From: Cepaea nemoralis
Lineage: Eukaryota > Mollusca > Gastropoda > Stylommatophora > Helicidae
Reading direction: 5' to 3'
NCBI GenBank assembly: GCA_014155875.1
Contig: JACEFZ010017642.1
Location: forward strand, 1 to 64,000
Length of the DNA stretch: 64,000 nt
In this document: positions 1 through 11,799 of the stretch, piece after piece
Layout: each line of letters opens with the position of its first letter
Position numbering within the stretch: position 1 is the first letter of the stretch
Notes under the pieces: model-generated
What the model saw: only the letters and a program-made list of their open reading frames with translations
Databases searched by the model: none
Told to the model about the DNA's origin: nothing
Program-made: the position numbers and the translations under genes

Positions 1-18
1 ACTGAAAGCCACCACGTG

Positions 19-1989
<1,971 letters not shown>

Positions 1990-2084
<95 letters not shown>
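1990..2084. repeat. (AT)n microsatellite at the 5' break of the retrotransposon
   Basis: About 95 bp of pure AT repeat sits exactly where the upstream retrotransposon loses its 5' part. Open frames reading through it (Tyr-Ile repeats) are artefacts of the repeat. Confidence 0.95.
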
Positions 2085-2088
<4 letters not shown>

Positions 2089-2239
2089 ATTTGCGAGTGT
2101 TTGCATTAACTGTAGGAGATTAAGAGGTATATATATAGGCGAACAAATTGCCAATGAAATCAAGAAAATGGCAATGTTGATATGTAGTTTCGGGAAAATG
2201 CGACTATTGAAATAAAGAAACATCACACGACATAAGTCT

Positions 2240-3135
2240 GTAAATTCAAATATAGGTACAGTTTCAACATCAGATGGAAGGTTCGTGACAGGGAATGAAA
2301 GCTGAATAGACCAAGCAAACACTATGCTTGCTGCTTGCTGCTTGCTTGCGTTCGCTGGCTGTGAACTCCAGCGTGAAGTCCTGTATGTCGAATGAAGACA
2401 TCCTGTTGTCCAACATCAGTGTGATGTCATACCGGACTGAGGTTTGCGTGAGTATCCGTTGTCCCATGTCTGGCTTATTGGTGTGCAGACTGGTGGTTCC
2501 AGATACTCTCCGACTTCGGAAGAATCAGCGATCCTACTAGACTACGTTAGCCAGGACCCCGAAGGGAAGTGTTGCCCAGGACGCACGGCTAGGACGTGTT
2601 AGTAGGTCTTGGCCAGTATAGAACCTGGCCCTGGTGCCTTGGAAACACCTCTGCGTCCCAATTAAACACTGTATTTTTTTAAAATGAAAAGTGTCTCATG
2701 CAATATGCAACTGTCATTTAATGTCAGAAAGAAGGTATTGAAATGTTATTTAAAACATATTCTGCTGTGTAACAGTGAATCTTTGACTGTGAAAGAACAG
2801 ATTAGGCAGAATTTGGAGTCGAGGGTGGCGTGGTTTCCCAGATGTATATTTCGAATAACTTGGGCTGATAGAGAAATTGAAAACGAGTGTCGGGATAAGG
2901 CAAATGAAAGTATAACATTATTTACAAATATAAGAAAGAAATAAACAGTGTTCTTCGGTCGTGTAATGAGAAGAGGGGCTTTCGAAAACATTATGACAAC
3001 TGGAAATAGCAGCGGTGGAAGAGGCAGAGGAAGATCAAAAGAGGTGATCCTGGGTGGACTGCAACGGTGGCATGGAGGAATATTATCAACATAATCGGCC
3101 CAAAACACCGGGGACCACCATCTGTGGAGTTGCGT
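2240..3135 (+). mobile_element. Degenerate non-LTR RT C-terminus interrupted by a nested insertion
   Basis: Read on the + strand, 2255-2320 gives a broken TSDGRF...IDQAN segment. 2684-3135 continues with RKKVLKCYLKHILL, ITWADREIE and FFGRVMRRGAFEN, then a GRGRGRSKE basic tail. These match in order the C-terminal RT segments of the element at 45535-46490 (TSDGRC, IGQAKAAF, FFGHVMRRG). Between them sits an unrelated block of about 335 bp (2326-2660), a later insertion. Several stops are present; it is a relic. Confidence 0.7.
2326..2660 (-). mobile_element. Short retroposon (SINE-like), AAGC tail, nested copy
   Basis: This block is the reverse complement of 58154-58482 with clear similarity over its whole length, from the GGGACGCAGAGGTG head to an (AAGC)n tail. 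It splits an older RT relic. AAACACT occurs just before the tail (2317-2323) and again just beyond the head (2664-2670), a probable short target duplication. No convincing pol III A box is visible; GGTTCTATAC resembles a weak B box. It could also be the 3' end of a longer retroelement. Confidence 0.7.
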
Positions 3136-3218
3136 TAACGACTACGCCATTTGCCAGGGAACATGATAATGAGGATGCCACATGACATGCACACACAAAT
3201 ACACGCTAGCGCAGAGAA

Positions 3219-3221
<3 letters not shown>

Positions 3222-3299
<78 letters not shown>

Positions 3300-3418
3300 G
3301 AGAGAGAGAGAGAGAGAGAAGGAGAGAGAGAGAGAGAGAAGGAGAGAGAGAAAAATAGAGAAAGAAAGAGAGAGATCTAGTCGTACAAATCTTCTTCTTG
3401 TTAGTCTTGTTCTCGTTC

Positions 3419-3453
<35 letters not shown>

Positions 3454-3465
3454 CTTCTTCTTCTT

Positions 3466-3536
<71 letters not shown>

Positions 3537-3556
3537 GTCCGTCCGTCCGTCCGTCC
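3222..3556. repeat. Compound microsatellite (AG)n-(GACA)n-(AG)n-(GTT)n-(CT)n-(GT)n-(GTCC)n
   Basis: A run of simple repeats: AG with a GACA core (3229-3320), interrupted AG/AAG (to about 3375), GTT (3419-3450), a short CT tract (3465-3486), GT (3487-3534) and GTCC (3534-3556). The long Arg-Glu, Ser-Leu and Val-Cys reading frames here arise from the repeats. Confidence 0.95.
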
Positions 3557-3820
3557 CCATTTTATCACCTAAACACACGCAATCAAGAAGAGGAGATCAT
3601 AAATGAACTTAAATCACCCATGAAAAGACATTTATACTGAAATCACTGATAAAAAGTGTTAATATCGTAGAATTGACATGTTTTGTTTTGTGACTAGCCC
3701 ATATCAAGCAAGCGATATTTCAGATACCAGACATGTTGATATTTACGTGTATTACATTACAAGTAAGTACAGTAAAAGATCCTATTTCACGCCTTGAGGC
3801 TATGGTGCTAGAACCATAGT

Positions 3821-3970
3821 TATACAGGGGATATTTTTAATGACTGTGCAGAGTTTGAAAATATTGCCGGTCCAAGTTTTATGTTGCATGAACTTTACAG
3901 AGGATGAATACAAAAACTTGGACCGGTAATATTTTGAAACATTGCACAGTCATTAAAAATACACCCTATA
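3821..3970. mobile_element. 150-bp fold-back element (MITE-like hairpin)
   Basis: Two arms of about 60 bp, 3821-3880 and 3911-3970, are imperfect reverse complements around a 30-bp loop. Shared blocks are ATTTTTAATGACTGTGCA and CCGGTCCAAGTTTT. The outer ends read TATACAGGGG on the left and, complemented, TATAGGGTGT on the right. This layout is that of a small non-autonomous DNA transposon; the superfamily cannot be named from the sequence. No convincing long target duplication was seen. Confidence 0.65.
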
Positions 3971-4993
3971 GCTACTCTCGGCATTCGATAAAAGATGTGG
4001 TCAACATCACGTCGGACGCCTTTACTTCACCGAATATTTCCTGGAACCCATTTTCGGCTGGATTAACCTGGAAGCCCAGGTAATTTAAGAACAAATCCTT
4101 TTTTGATGGAGCTTTGAACAATCGACAACCGGGAGGCGGGCAGAAGTGCTAGTAATTACTGCCCTCCACATTACAAGGGCATATTCTCAAACAACAAATC
4201 ACGGGGAAGGATATTTTAACATTCAACGTGCCATAACTTTGGCCAAGGCCAAGGACAACGATCATCCTCGAGAAAACATCAATACAGTCAGTAGAGCACA
4301 GGAGTGAACTATTGAGTTAAGATGTCCTATTCCGTGAGAAGAGAGTCTCCGTAGAGTAGTAGATAGTACTCCTGCCTACTGACCCTATAGTCGTGTATGG
4401 GATTTCCATCGAGGAGGGAATTTAAAAACAAAAAGGAATCCGACTGTCCAGGTCGCCCGAACCAAAAATTGGCAACGGGAAAAGTTCTGGAAAATTAAGG
4501 CGGATGGTGTTCTCCTGATCACATTACCCATTAACTGCGGGTCGTTCTATAAATATGTGGGGTTAACACTCAAGCCGTGAAACAGGGCCTATTATTTACT
4601 TCATTTCCATGTCCGTGCCCATCTTTAGAACTACGCTAGCGAGAAAGTAAACTTAAAAACAAGATTATGTATTTTATGAGTGGAATTCAGACCACTAAGT
4701 TTCCTGTCTCTCCTTTGTAGGGGTAGGGGGTTTGGATGCACCAGTGCGCTCAAGTGCTATGCCACCGGTTGGTTGGGAAATGCTGTGGAAGACTGACCTT
4801 TAACTCTTAAGAACGATGCATTGGCATTCAGATAGTCTAAGCCCTCAAAGCGACTTCATATCTCGGATATCAGTATTTTGTTACTGTTCGAGTAGTTCTG
4901 AAAGTTTGAAAAGACTTTCTGGGCTGTAATGAAAGGGGCGTGCGTGGATGCTTGAGAACCACTATGTATGCATAGCATTAGCATTAGCATTGG
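3971..4993. other. Upstream flank without recognisable gene
   Basis: No exon, RNA gene or confident mobile element seen. A stretch near 4355-4420 has weak tRNA-like character but no clean A and B boxes. A short ATTAGC triplication occurs at about 4977-4993, next to the following RNase H relic. Confidence 0.5.
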
Positions 4994-5240
4994 CAGGTGG
5001 AGAAGGCGGAGGAACAGATTGAGAACCCATATGTGGAAAGAATTAGATTTTGGGGGGTCGGCAGGGGTTCTGGAAGAATCTCAAAACTGAGAGGGAAGAC
5101 CAGGAGAACTTTTAATCAGATAGCGGTGGGAACGATTAGTAGTATGACTCTTCGCTGGCCGTTGAACGAGGGTACTGAGCACGTATGGGAATGTCCTGAG
5201 TGCAGTGATGTCGGTTCTTAACTCAACTCAACTTAACTGT
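4994..5240 (+). mobile_element. RNase H-region 3' fragment of a Jockey-like element
   Basis: A 74-residue frame (EEQIENPYVERIRF, then GTEHVWECPECSDVGS) is the C-terminal tail found again on the minus strand at 36790-37150. It has the CPEC Cys pair typical of the end of these polyproteins. After the stop comes a short ACTCA-repeat tail (CTCAACTCAACTTAAC). It is a severely 5'-truncated copy. A still shorter tail of the same family is at about 7553-7590. Confidence 0.7.
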
Positions 5241-6139
5241 TGTAAATCATAGCTCGCTTAATGTTCTTATATAGTTGCCACCATTGTTGTTACAGAGTTG
5301 ATACAATTAGACAGCCTGGTAGAGGTGCTGTAATGATTGTTCATAATAAATGGTATGAGAAATAAGTTTAATTAGTTGCATATTCTTTACAGGACGTTGC
5401 AGTCAACACCAGCATTTTTTTGCTGTTGTGATCTCTTGGCAAGTTTACGTTCAGTAGTTTGCCATTGATTTCTGAACGACCGACATCCATACCATTTCGT
5501 AAAAAACCAAAGCAACGCTGTTTGCTGTTAAATCGCGATCAGTTGTGTTTCGAACGCAGGAATGCGGGATCACGAACTGCGTCCGTAACTCCACCGTCAC
5601 GGATCGGGCATGAGAAATAAATTCACAAATATAATCCACATTGGCAGAAGACCGGAAAGAAATTAAAAGCAGAAGATACACTAGACAATAGAGATATTAA
5701 AACATCTGCGTAGTGCGTACACCGGGATTCGAGCCTGTTATCTCATAATGACATGGACGCCGTGGTGAATGAAGAAATGCACAATTATAATATAATAAGA
5801 AATGTTTTCATTCTTTGTCAAAGATATTTTTTGATATTGCAATATTGCACTTTTTATTGCAATACAGCTATCATCGCTGAAGGTGAGCCTGTGTGATATG
5901 TCGTCTTTCAAAAACTATTCAGAACAAATATTCCTGTTCAGTCTGGTATTTTTAGCTTCATTTTAGCTATTCTTGCCAGCTACAATACAAATAAATAATG
6001 TTCCAGTTGTTTTTATCAACAGTTTTTTTGCCACTTGTTTACTGGTATCGATAGTGCCAAAATCGGGATCGCTTCATTATGTAAAATATATCGCGCAACA
6101 ACTCCCCTGAGTTGCCAGTTTGGATCTGACTTAACTTTG
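5241..6139. other. Upstream flank, possible SINE head only
   Basis: No coding potential recognised. At 5705-5755 the reverse complement contains GGCTCGAATCCCGG, a good pol III B-box-like motif, suggesting the head of a minus-strand tRNA-derived SINE. Its body is not recognisable. Confidence 0.35.
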
Positions 6140-6360
6140 AAGCCTTCCATCATGTGCCATGCCGATAAACGTCGTCGGTCATGTTTCGTCATCTCACTCG
6201 ATCACAAGAGTCGTGGATCAGCTACGTGTTCCTATCTCGACCATGCCACTTGGCCAAGTCATCCTGGTATTTACTGCTCGGCCTTCCCCTTGGCCTTTTC
6301 CCCTTGATCTTGCCAGTTGTCAACAAGTTCTCCAATGCTTTTCCTTTCATAACATGAGAA
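6140..6360 (-). mobile_element. RT C-terminal relic (minus strand), same type as 31690-31930
   Basis: Similar in order to 31690-31930: a block ending in CTTGCCAGTTGTCA-like sequence followed by a region that, on the minus strand, reads like the basic tail of a non-LTR RT. Heavily decayed, so low confidence. Confidence 0.4.
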
Positions 6361-6469
6361 GCATCAGAAACAAAATTGATGTTAGCCACACAAATGGAAT
6401 GGTTCTAACTGCGATAGATCTGGTGGGGGGGGGGGGGAGAGAGGGGAGTCCCACAGCAGAAGTCTGTTG

Positions 6470-6600
6470 TTGATATGTGAAGTGTTAGGACCACCATATT
6501 TTGTAGGTATCAGTGCACAGACAATGGGCGGCCAGTCTTTGCCACCCGTAGCTAACACCGAGAGCTGGCATCGACCCTATTTCGACGGCGATATTGCCAT
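6470..6600. repeat. Interspersed repeat shared with 26515-26650
   Basis: The words GAAGTGTTAGGACCA, GTGCACRGACAA and CCAGTCTTTGCC/CAGTCTTTCCC recur in the same order at 26520-26620. A more diverged relative may be at 57360-57480. The type of element is unknown. Confidence 0.45.
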
Positions 6601-6934
6601 TGTATTTTTCTTCTTACAGTCCATGTCGAGTGGTGTTATTGATTAGGTCTGTCCACAGCCCTCTTTCTCGCGCGCTGCCAATATTTTTGCTACTAATGTT
6701 TCTCCATGCCATGGTGTCAAAACTGCCCAGTATCTTCTCTCTTTGCCCCCTCCCCCCCCCCCCCCAACCCCTACTCCCACGTTGCATCTCTTACCCTCCG
6801 ACTTGGCTTTGTCAGTGTAAAGAAAACTCGTGACAGTTCAGGACATAATATGGGGGGAGGGGGGGGGGGACATCAAATTTGGTCGATTATATTTACATCT
6901 ATGTGGCTTCTTCTTTTTTCGTTCGCTTGACATC

Positions 6935-7110
6935 TCTGTGGCGAAGTGGTCTCTGTCTCGATATAGAAGATCGTGGGTTCGTTTTCGGACTTCGTCATTC
7001 TGTTCACAAGAGCAATTTTTTTTGGAGAACTCTGAATGGTGTCACCGGAGCAACAGAGCTCGTACTTTATGGGACACTTTCCACAGGTCGCTTCACGGAA
7101 AGAATACGGA
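6935..7110 (+). mobile_element. tRNA-derived SINE (GGCGAAGTGG family)
   Basis: The head has an A-box-like TGGCGAAGTGGTC and a B-box-like GTGGGTTCG with tRNA spacing. The body (GGAGCAACAGAGCTCGTAC, then CACTTTCCACAGGTCGC) matches the families at 9965-10135 (+), 46920-47150 (-) and 61935-62160 (-). It is transcribed by pol III and moved by a partner LINE. Nothing here is translated. Confidence 0.6.
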
Positions 7111-7740
7111 CCCCTATGGGTACAATTTAGTCGAACTGTTTGCATTTATAAACCAAACAAAAATTACAGATGTAAGTGCACTATAATAACTACATTAAGG
7201 AACGTATCAAGGGTTATACATTTGATATAATATGTTTTAGCACGTGCCCTAATGTAAGGACTTTAGCACCATTTCTATCTGAATCTGTTGTTTTGTTTGC
7301 CGATAAAGTATTGCACCTTACGAAACTGCAAGGGAGTTACATAATTTCCCATCATGGAAGACAATCAGCACTCAGATCTTACATCCATCTTCCGCGGAGC
7401 TCACGATCATGCTCAGAATAATAATCATCTGCATGAAAAAATTATTAACACAGTTTCTTAATTATACAAATCGTACAAAACTGAACAACCCGAATCGACG
7501 TAGGAATTCTGCAACAACAATACTAATGAAAACAGCAACGCAAGCATACAACTGTGATGTCGGCTTTTGACTCAACTCAAACCACATATATCGAAAAGAA
7601 GAAAAACGCTATTATTGTATTGACTTCATGTTTCTTACCTTTTTCTAAGAATACTATCTCACTGTCCAAGAGATCTGAGACACGAGGTGTCATTAGACAT
7701 TAATGATTCATGTAAAAATCCACAGGCCTACTAACTTCCT
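7111..7740. other. Upstream flank, no gene recognised
   Basis: AT-rich unique-looking sequence. At 7553-7590 there is a very short match to the RNase H family 3' end (GTGATGTCGGCTTTTGACTCAACTCAA). Nothing else supported. Confidence 0.5.
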
Positions 7741-7749
7741 CCTCCGTGT

Positions 7750-7786
7750 TAGTAGTAGTAGCAGCAGCAGCAGCAGCAGCAGTAGC

Positions 7787-7839
<53 letters not shown>

Positions 7840-7845
7840 CAGCAA

Positions 7846-7914
<69 letters not shown>

Positions 7915-7960
7915 CAGTAGTAATAGCAGCAGCACCAGTAGCAGTAGTCCTCTTTCAGTG
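7750..7960. repeat. (AGT/AGC)n trinucleotide microsatellite
   Basis: About 210 bp of AGT/AGC triplets. All frames stay open and translate to polySer, polyVal or polyTyr/polyLeu, which explains the long apparent ORFs. No splice or coding context supports translation. Confidence 0.95.
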
Positions 7961-8196
7961 CTGCAGGGCTATAGTGTTGTGCTGCCGGGAAGGCGCCTGA
8001 CAGCGCCGCTGGTGACTTTATGACCTCTCCAGGGCACAAGTGTGGGCAATAGAACCTCCTCTTTAGCATAAGCCTTACACTACACCGTAAACAGCCAGCC
8101 AGCCTCCATCATATACTACGCTATGCTTTCTCCAACTCAGTAGTCGAATTCAATCTATTAGAATTGCAACATTTACTCCTTTTATCACATAGCATA

Positions 8197-8312
8197 GTAT
8201 GGACCGCTGAGCGAACTTAAAAAGACTGTTAGATTCATACAAGAGAGAACATTTCAATTATAAACATATTTCAGGCGAACGAAAGAAGAAGACGATCACA
8301 TAGCATTATTAC
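8197..8312 (+). mobile_element. Solo 3' tail of a Jockey-like family (RNase H family B)
   Basis: TATGGACCGCTGAG followed by TTCATACAAGAGA and CATATTTCAGGCGAACG plus a GAAGAAGA tail matches the 3' end after the stop of the copy at 27960-28045 (+) and, inverted, 24340-24440. It is a 5'-truncated copy with almost no coding sequence. Confidence 0.65.
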
Positions 8313-8384
8313 TATTAGTTTAGCACTTTATCACCACATTAACGATAAAATGGACAGACTGGTTGAAACATTTTGAGGACATTT

Positions 8385-9077
8385 TTAATAGTCAGTCCAA
8401 ATGACCCTCCTGATATCCAGTCGGCATAAGTGGAGTTGGAAAGTTTCTTTTCTGAGGAGATTAAGAGATACAAATGACAAACAACTTACTGATGAACAAA
8501 TCGACTTCCGACTGAAAAGATCCTTTGCTGACCAGATAGTTACATTAATTACATCCTGCGGTGATATTGACAGATGCAAAATCAGCAATAGAGGCGCTCC
8601 TGTCTGGGAAATTGCCATTCTAAGGACACTACTTTCTGAACTTAGCAGTCTGCATAAGGTCACCATACAGCGGATACCATCCCACTGTGGAGTACCCGGA
8701 AACGACAGAGCTGATCGATTGGCTAAGGAAAGAGCAAAAGAAGAACAACCTGATGTGCCCATTACATACCACCAAAAGAAAAGAATGATCAAATCAGTCA
8801 GAAGGCCACCAAACCTTACTCAAGATGACTACCACGTTATGGACAGACCCGAACGGGTCATTATTCTGCGCCTCAGAACAGGACACAATAGATTACGCAA
8901 CAACATGTATACAACATTCAAAATTGGTGAATCAGCATGCGTACATGTGGTTTGGCGTCGGAGACAGCAGAGCACATACTCCAGGACTGCCCAAACTACA
9001 ACATATCCAGGCGGACCTTCTGGCCTAGAGAGACAACAGTGGAAGATAAACTCTATGGACCGCTCAGTGAACTAAAA
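8385..9077 (+). mobile_element. RNase H domain relic of Jockey-like family B, frameshifted
   Basis: The + frame from 8401 contains RIPSHCGVPGNDRADRLAKE, the conserved C-terminal RNase H block, then MDRPERVIILRLRTGHNRL. A frameshift near 8935 moves it to the next frame, which continues as MRTCGLASETAEHILQDCP and FWPRETTVEDKLYGPLSEL. Related copies are 24369-24820 (-) and 26845-28045 (+). The first 60 codons look scrambled by deletions. At about 9078 it joins the 3' end of a different family (see next entry). Confidence 0.75.
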
Positions 9078-9390
9078 ACCAGGATCTTTGGCTGTTCTAT
9101 AGGGACCAGCTGGGATGGGGGATAACACCACAACAGTGAGAGTCAAACGTCCTAAGAAACCCCCGGGAAGGTTAACCCGGTCAACAAATGCCCGCAGAAG
9201 TCGGATGTGTCGGCCTAACGGCGCAAGAACGCAGCTCTGCTGTAAACAGGCACAACGCAATCACATCCGGGGACAAAACTCCGGATGAACGCAGAAGAAG
9301 AAGAAGAAGAAGAAGAAGAAGAAGAAGAAGAAGAAGAAGAAGAAGAAGAAGAAGAAGAAGAAGAAGAAGAAGAAGAAGAAGAAGAAGAAA
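9078..9390 (+). mobile_element. Family C 3' end running into an (AAG)n microsatellite
   Basis: The segment GGGAAGGTTAACCCGGTCAA, CAGAAGTCGGATGTGTCGG, GCTCTGCTGTAAACAGGCAC ending in CTCCGGATGAACGCAG is shared with 10735-11130, 11310-11725, 22962-23101 and, inverted, 53860-53985. Here its short AAG tail has grown into about 95 bp of AAG repeat (9294-9390), which creates polyArg and polyLeu frames. Confidence 0.75.
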
Positions 9391-9524
9391 TTGTAGAGTG
9401 GGACAGATAAAACTACAAAAATTATATTTTAAGAGCATGCACTTTTCCCATTGCAACATAGTCCTGTGATATCTGGACACTTATTAAACAAGCTTAACAG
9501 TGCATAAACGCCTTTAAATATAAA

Positions 9525-9840
9525 TGTTATAGACGGGTTCTAAGAACATCTTGGATACAGAAAAGAACAATGCATCCATACGTCAAGAACTGACTATTGA
9601 CAAAGGTAGGCTACTAAAGACGATATAACAAAGAAAATTGACATAGTTTTGTCACTTGGAACGTCATGAAAGTTTGGAAAGAACCATAATGGAGGGGTAT
9701 ATGCCCGGGAAGACAGGAAGAGGAAGGCCAAAGAGAATTGGGTTTATCGGACGCGGGCATCTTGCGTATGACCGAGAAGTTTTCCGGACGGTTGTTATGG
9801 GAGCGAAGTTCTGCAAGGAACATGCTACTGATTGAATGAA
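9525..9840 (+). mobile_element. RT C-terminal relic related to 24821-25270
   Basis: GACGGGTTCTAAGAACATCT, GGATACAGAAAAGAACAATG and ATAATGGAGGGGTATATGCC are shared, inverted, with 24821-25150. In that copy they encode a frame LKYFGHLKRLESLERTIMEG with a basic RGRGRPK tail. Here the frame is broken. Confidence 0.65.
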
Positions 9841-9964
9841 TGATAAGACCTTTAACTGCATCTACAGGGCATTCTTTTGGGAGTTACTATGGCATTATGG
9901 GATCCTACAGAAAATCGTTACTAATGGCAACATATCCACACACACTCACACACAAAATTATCTA

Positions 9965-10135
9965 GGGTTTCTCAGTGGAGAAAGTGGTCAAGCCGTCTGA
10001 CTCGGGCTCCGATGTTTTTGGGTTCACGGGTGCATTTTGTTCGGAGACTCCTGTGAGTCGCCGCTGAAGCTACGGAGTGCGTGCTTTGTGTGACGCTTTC
10101 GGCAGTTCGCTGCGGAAAGAGGTTGTGCTATATTA
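9965..10135 (+). mobile_element. tRNA-derived SINE (GGCGAAGTGG family)
   Basis: AGTGGAGAAAGTGGTCAAGC resembles an A box and GGGTTCACGGG a B box. The body (CTACGGAGTGCGTGCTTTGT, GACGCTTTCGGCAG) matches the inverted copy at 61935-62160. Confidence 0.6.
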
Positions 10136-10196
10136 TTAGATAAAAGCCCGGTGAATGAAACCAACCCTGTCGACTTTCAAGCGACACTTTTTTTTT

Positions 10197-10258
10197 TAAA
10201 CGTTTAAGTCCCCGCTAATCACTGGTATCATGAAGGCTAATTAATAGACTACAATGGC
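10197..10258 (+). mobile_element. 62-bp internal scrap of the 125-1909 retrotransposon family
   Basis: TTTAAGTCCCCGCTAATCAC through GACTACAATGGC matches 21809-21865 almost exactly, except for a four-base TTAA insertion in GGCTAATTAATAG. It is neither a 3' nor a 5' end, so it is not an ordinary truncated insertion. Confidence 0.7.
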
Positions 10259-10261
10259 AGA

Positions 10262-10560
10262 AGGCAGAAGTTCTTGGTCCGGACAAAACACATAAGGCTC
10301 CCTGTCGAGGGCTGTGGCTGAACGCCTCTAAGCCACAAACCCTCGGATGTGAGAGCCGGGCAAATACCCTCCTACCGAAAAATAGAGGCTTGATACTGAG
10401 CAAGCTACCTGATACAAGTTCGAAGGCTCTCAGCTGGGGGATATGAGAGATCCCCGGATGAGAGGGCCAGGCCGTTTTCTCGTTCACTGCTGCACGAAGG
10501 TAAGGTGCTGAGCCGGCAGCACATGTAGCCTACCTTGTGAGCGAGTACAAAAAGTCAGAA
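10262..10560. other. GC-richer block with a possible 28S rRNA-like word
   Basis: Contains CTGTGGCTGAACGCCTCTAA, which resembles a conserved 3'-terminal motif of 28S rRNA as I recall it. The following sequence does not obviously continue as rRNA. It may be an rDNA-derived repeat fragment or chance. No open frame is convincing. Confidence 0.25.
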
Positions 10561-10734
10561 AAGTGCCCCAGTCGAAGGAAATGGTTACGAAAACTGTCTG
10601 TATCTAACTCATAGAGAGTGTAGACAAAAGTGGAAGAAAGTCTCAATGACGCGAAATGGAACGCACGGCGAGCGAACCTATTGCGTTGTCCGAAGTCAAA
10701 AATAAAAGCTTACCGAGTGGATGTCGCTCGCAGT

Positions 10735-11130
10735 CTGACCGCTCCTGGTGTGTGCTTGAGCGATCAGTGGCAAGCGAGACACCCAACACATGGAAGTGAG
10801 GAACTAAAGCAGCCATGAGCAGGACGTGGCAACTCCTCGGGTGTGCCCAGTCTCAGAGCAATATGTGCCGGCTCTGCAATTATGGAAGCCTCCTTGGATA
10901 GCGAGGGAATGCCCATGATCTGCCCCTGCCTTCCCTTGAGGGCCGACCGCGATGTCGTTGATCGTTCTATCTTGACCAGCTGAGATGTTGGCGACATCAC
11001 AACAGTCTAACGTGCCTCGAAACCAGAGGAAGGATAACCTCATTAAAAAATGCCCGCCGGAAGTCGGAAGTGTCGTCCTACGGGTGGCAAACTAAAAATT
11101 GACACTACGCAATTACGTCCGAGTGAAATG
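10735..11130 (+). mobile_element. Family C retroelement 3' region, copy 1 of a diverged direct pair
   Basis: Shares CAGCCATGAGCAGGACGTG, a block with CTGCAAYTATGGAAGC, and GTCGGAWGTGTYGKCCTACG in the same order and spacing with 11310-11725. The end is homologous to the AAG-tailed family C ends. No frame is intact; origin from a LINE 3' region or a SINE remains open. Confidence 0.6.
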
Positions 11131-11309
11131 TCTCGTCCGAATGTCTCTCGTGCTAGGAACAGCTCTGACTACCTAGTTTCCGAATGCCGCTCTTGTTCGG
11201 AACAGCTCTGACTAGGTAGTTTTCCGAATGTCTGTCGTGCCTGGAACAGCTCTGACGGGCGCAACGACAAGCACATGTCCGAAAACTCGCTGAGTGGATA
11301 CCGTCTGCA

Positions 11310-11725
11310 AACTTGTCTGGTTTGTGCAGGAATGGCCCGGGGCAAACGAAATGACCAATATATTGAAGTGAGGATTTAAAGCAGCCATGAGCAGGACGTG
11401 ACGATTTCCCTCGGTGAGCCCAGAATCAGGGCGCTATGTGTCGGCCCTGCAACTATGGAAGCAACCTTGGATGGCGGAAAATGCTATGGACTGTCCCTGC
11501 CTTCTTTTGAGGGATGACCGTTGTCTTCGACCGTTCAACCTTGGTCAGCATGGTTGTAGATGGCACCATAAAAATGAGAGTCTCCCAGGTATGCTACCTG
11601 GTCAAAAAAAGCACGCTATTGTCGGATGTGTTGGCCTACGGGTTTCTGCCCAAGGGCGCATAACAGACACACCGCAATCACATCTGAAAAAACACTCCGG
11701 ATGAACGAAAAGAAGAAGAAGAAAC
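11310..11725 (+). mobile_element. Family C retroelement 3' region, copy 2
   Basis: Second diverged copy, about 575 bp downstream of the first in the same orientation. It ends in CTCCGGATGAACG plus AAGAAGAAGAAG. Between the pair, 11150-11260 holds a short degenerate tandem built on GGAACAGCTCTGAC. Confidence 0.6.
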
Positions 11726-11799
11726 TACAGTCATTCATTAATTAATGCCTGCGCAGAACAAGTAGATTAAACGGAATGGCAAACTGTCAGTTATCAGTT

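Noticed and set aside
3135..3640. Arg-Glu and Ser-Leu repeat proteins
   Set aside because: Products of AG, GT and GTT microsatellites, mirrored on both strands.
7703..8069. PolySer, polyVal, polyLeu and polyTyr frames
   Set aside because: All arise from the AGT/AGC microsatellite.
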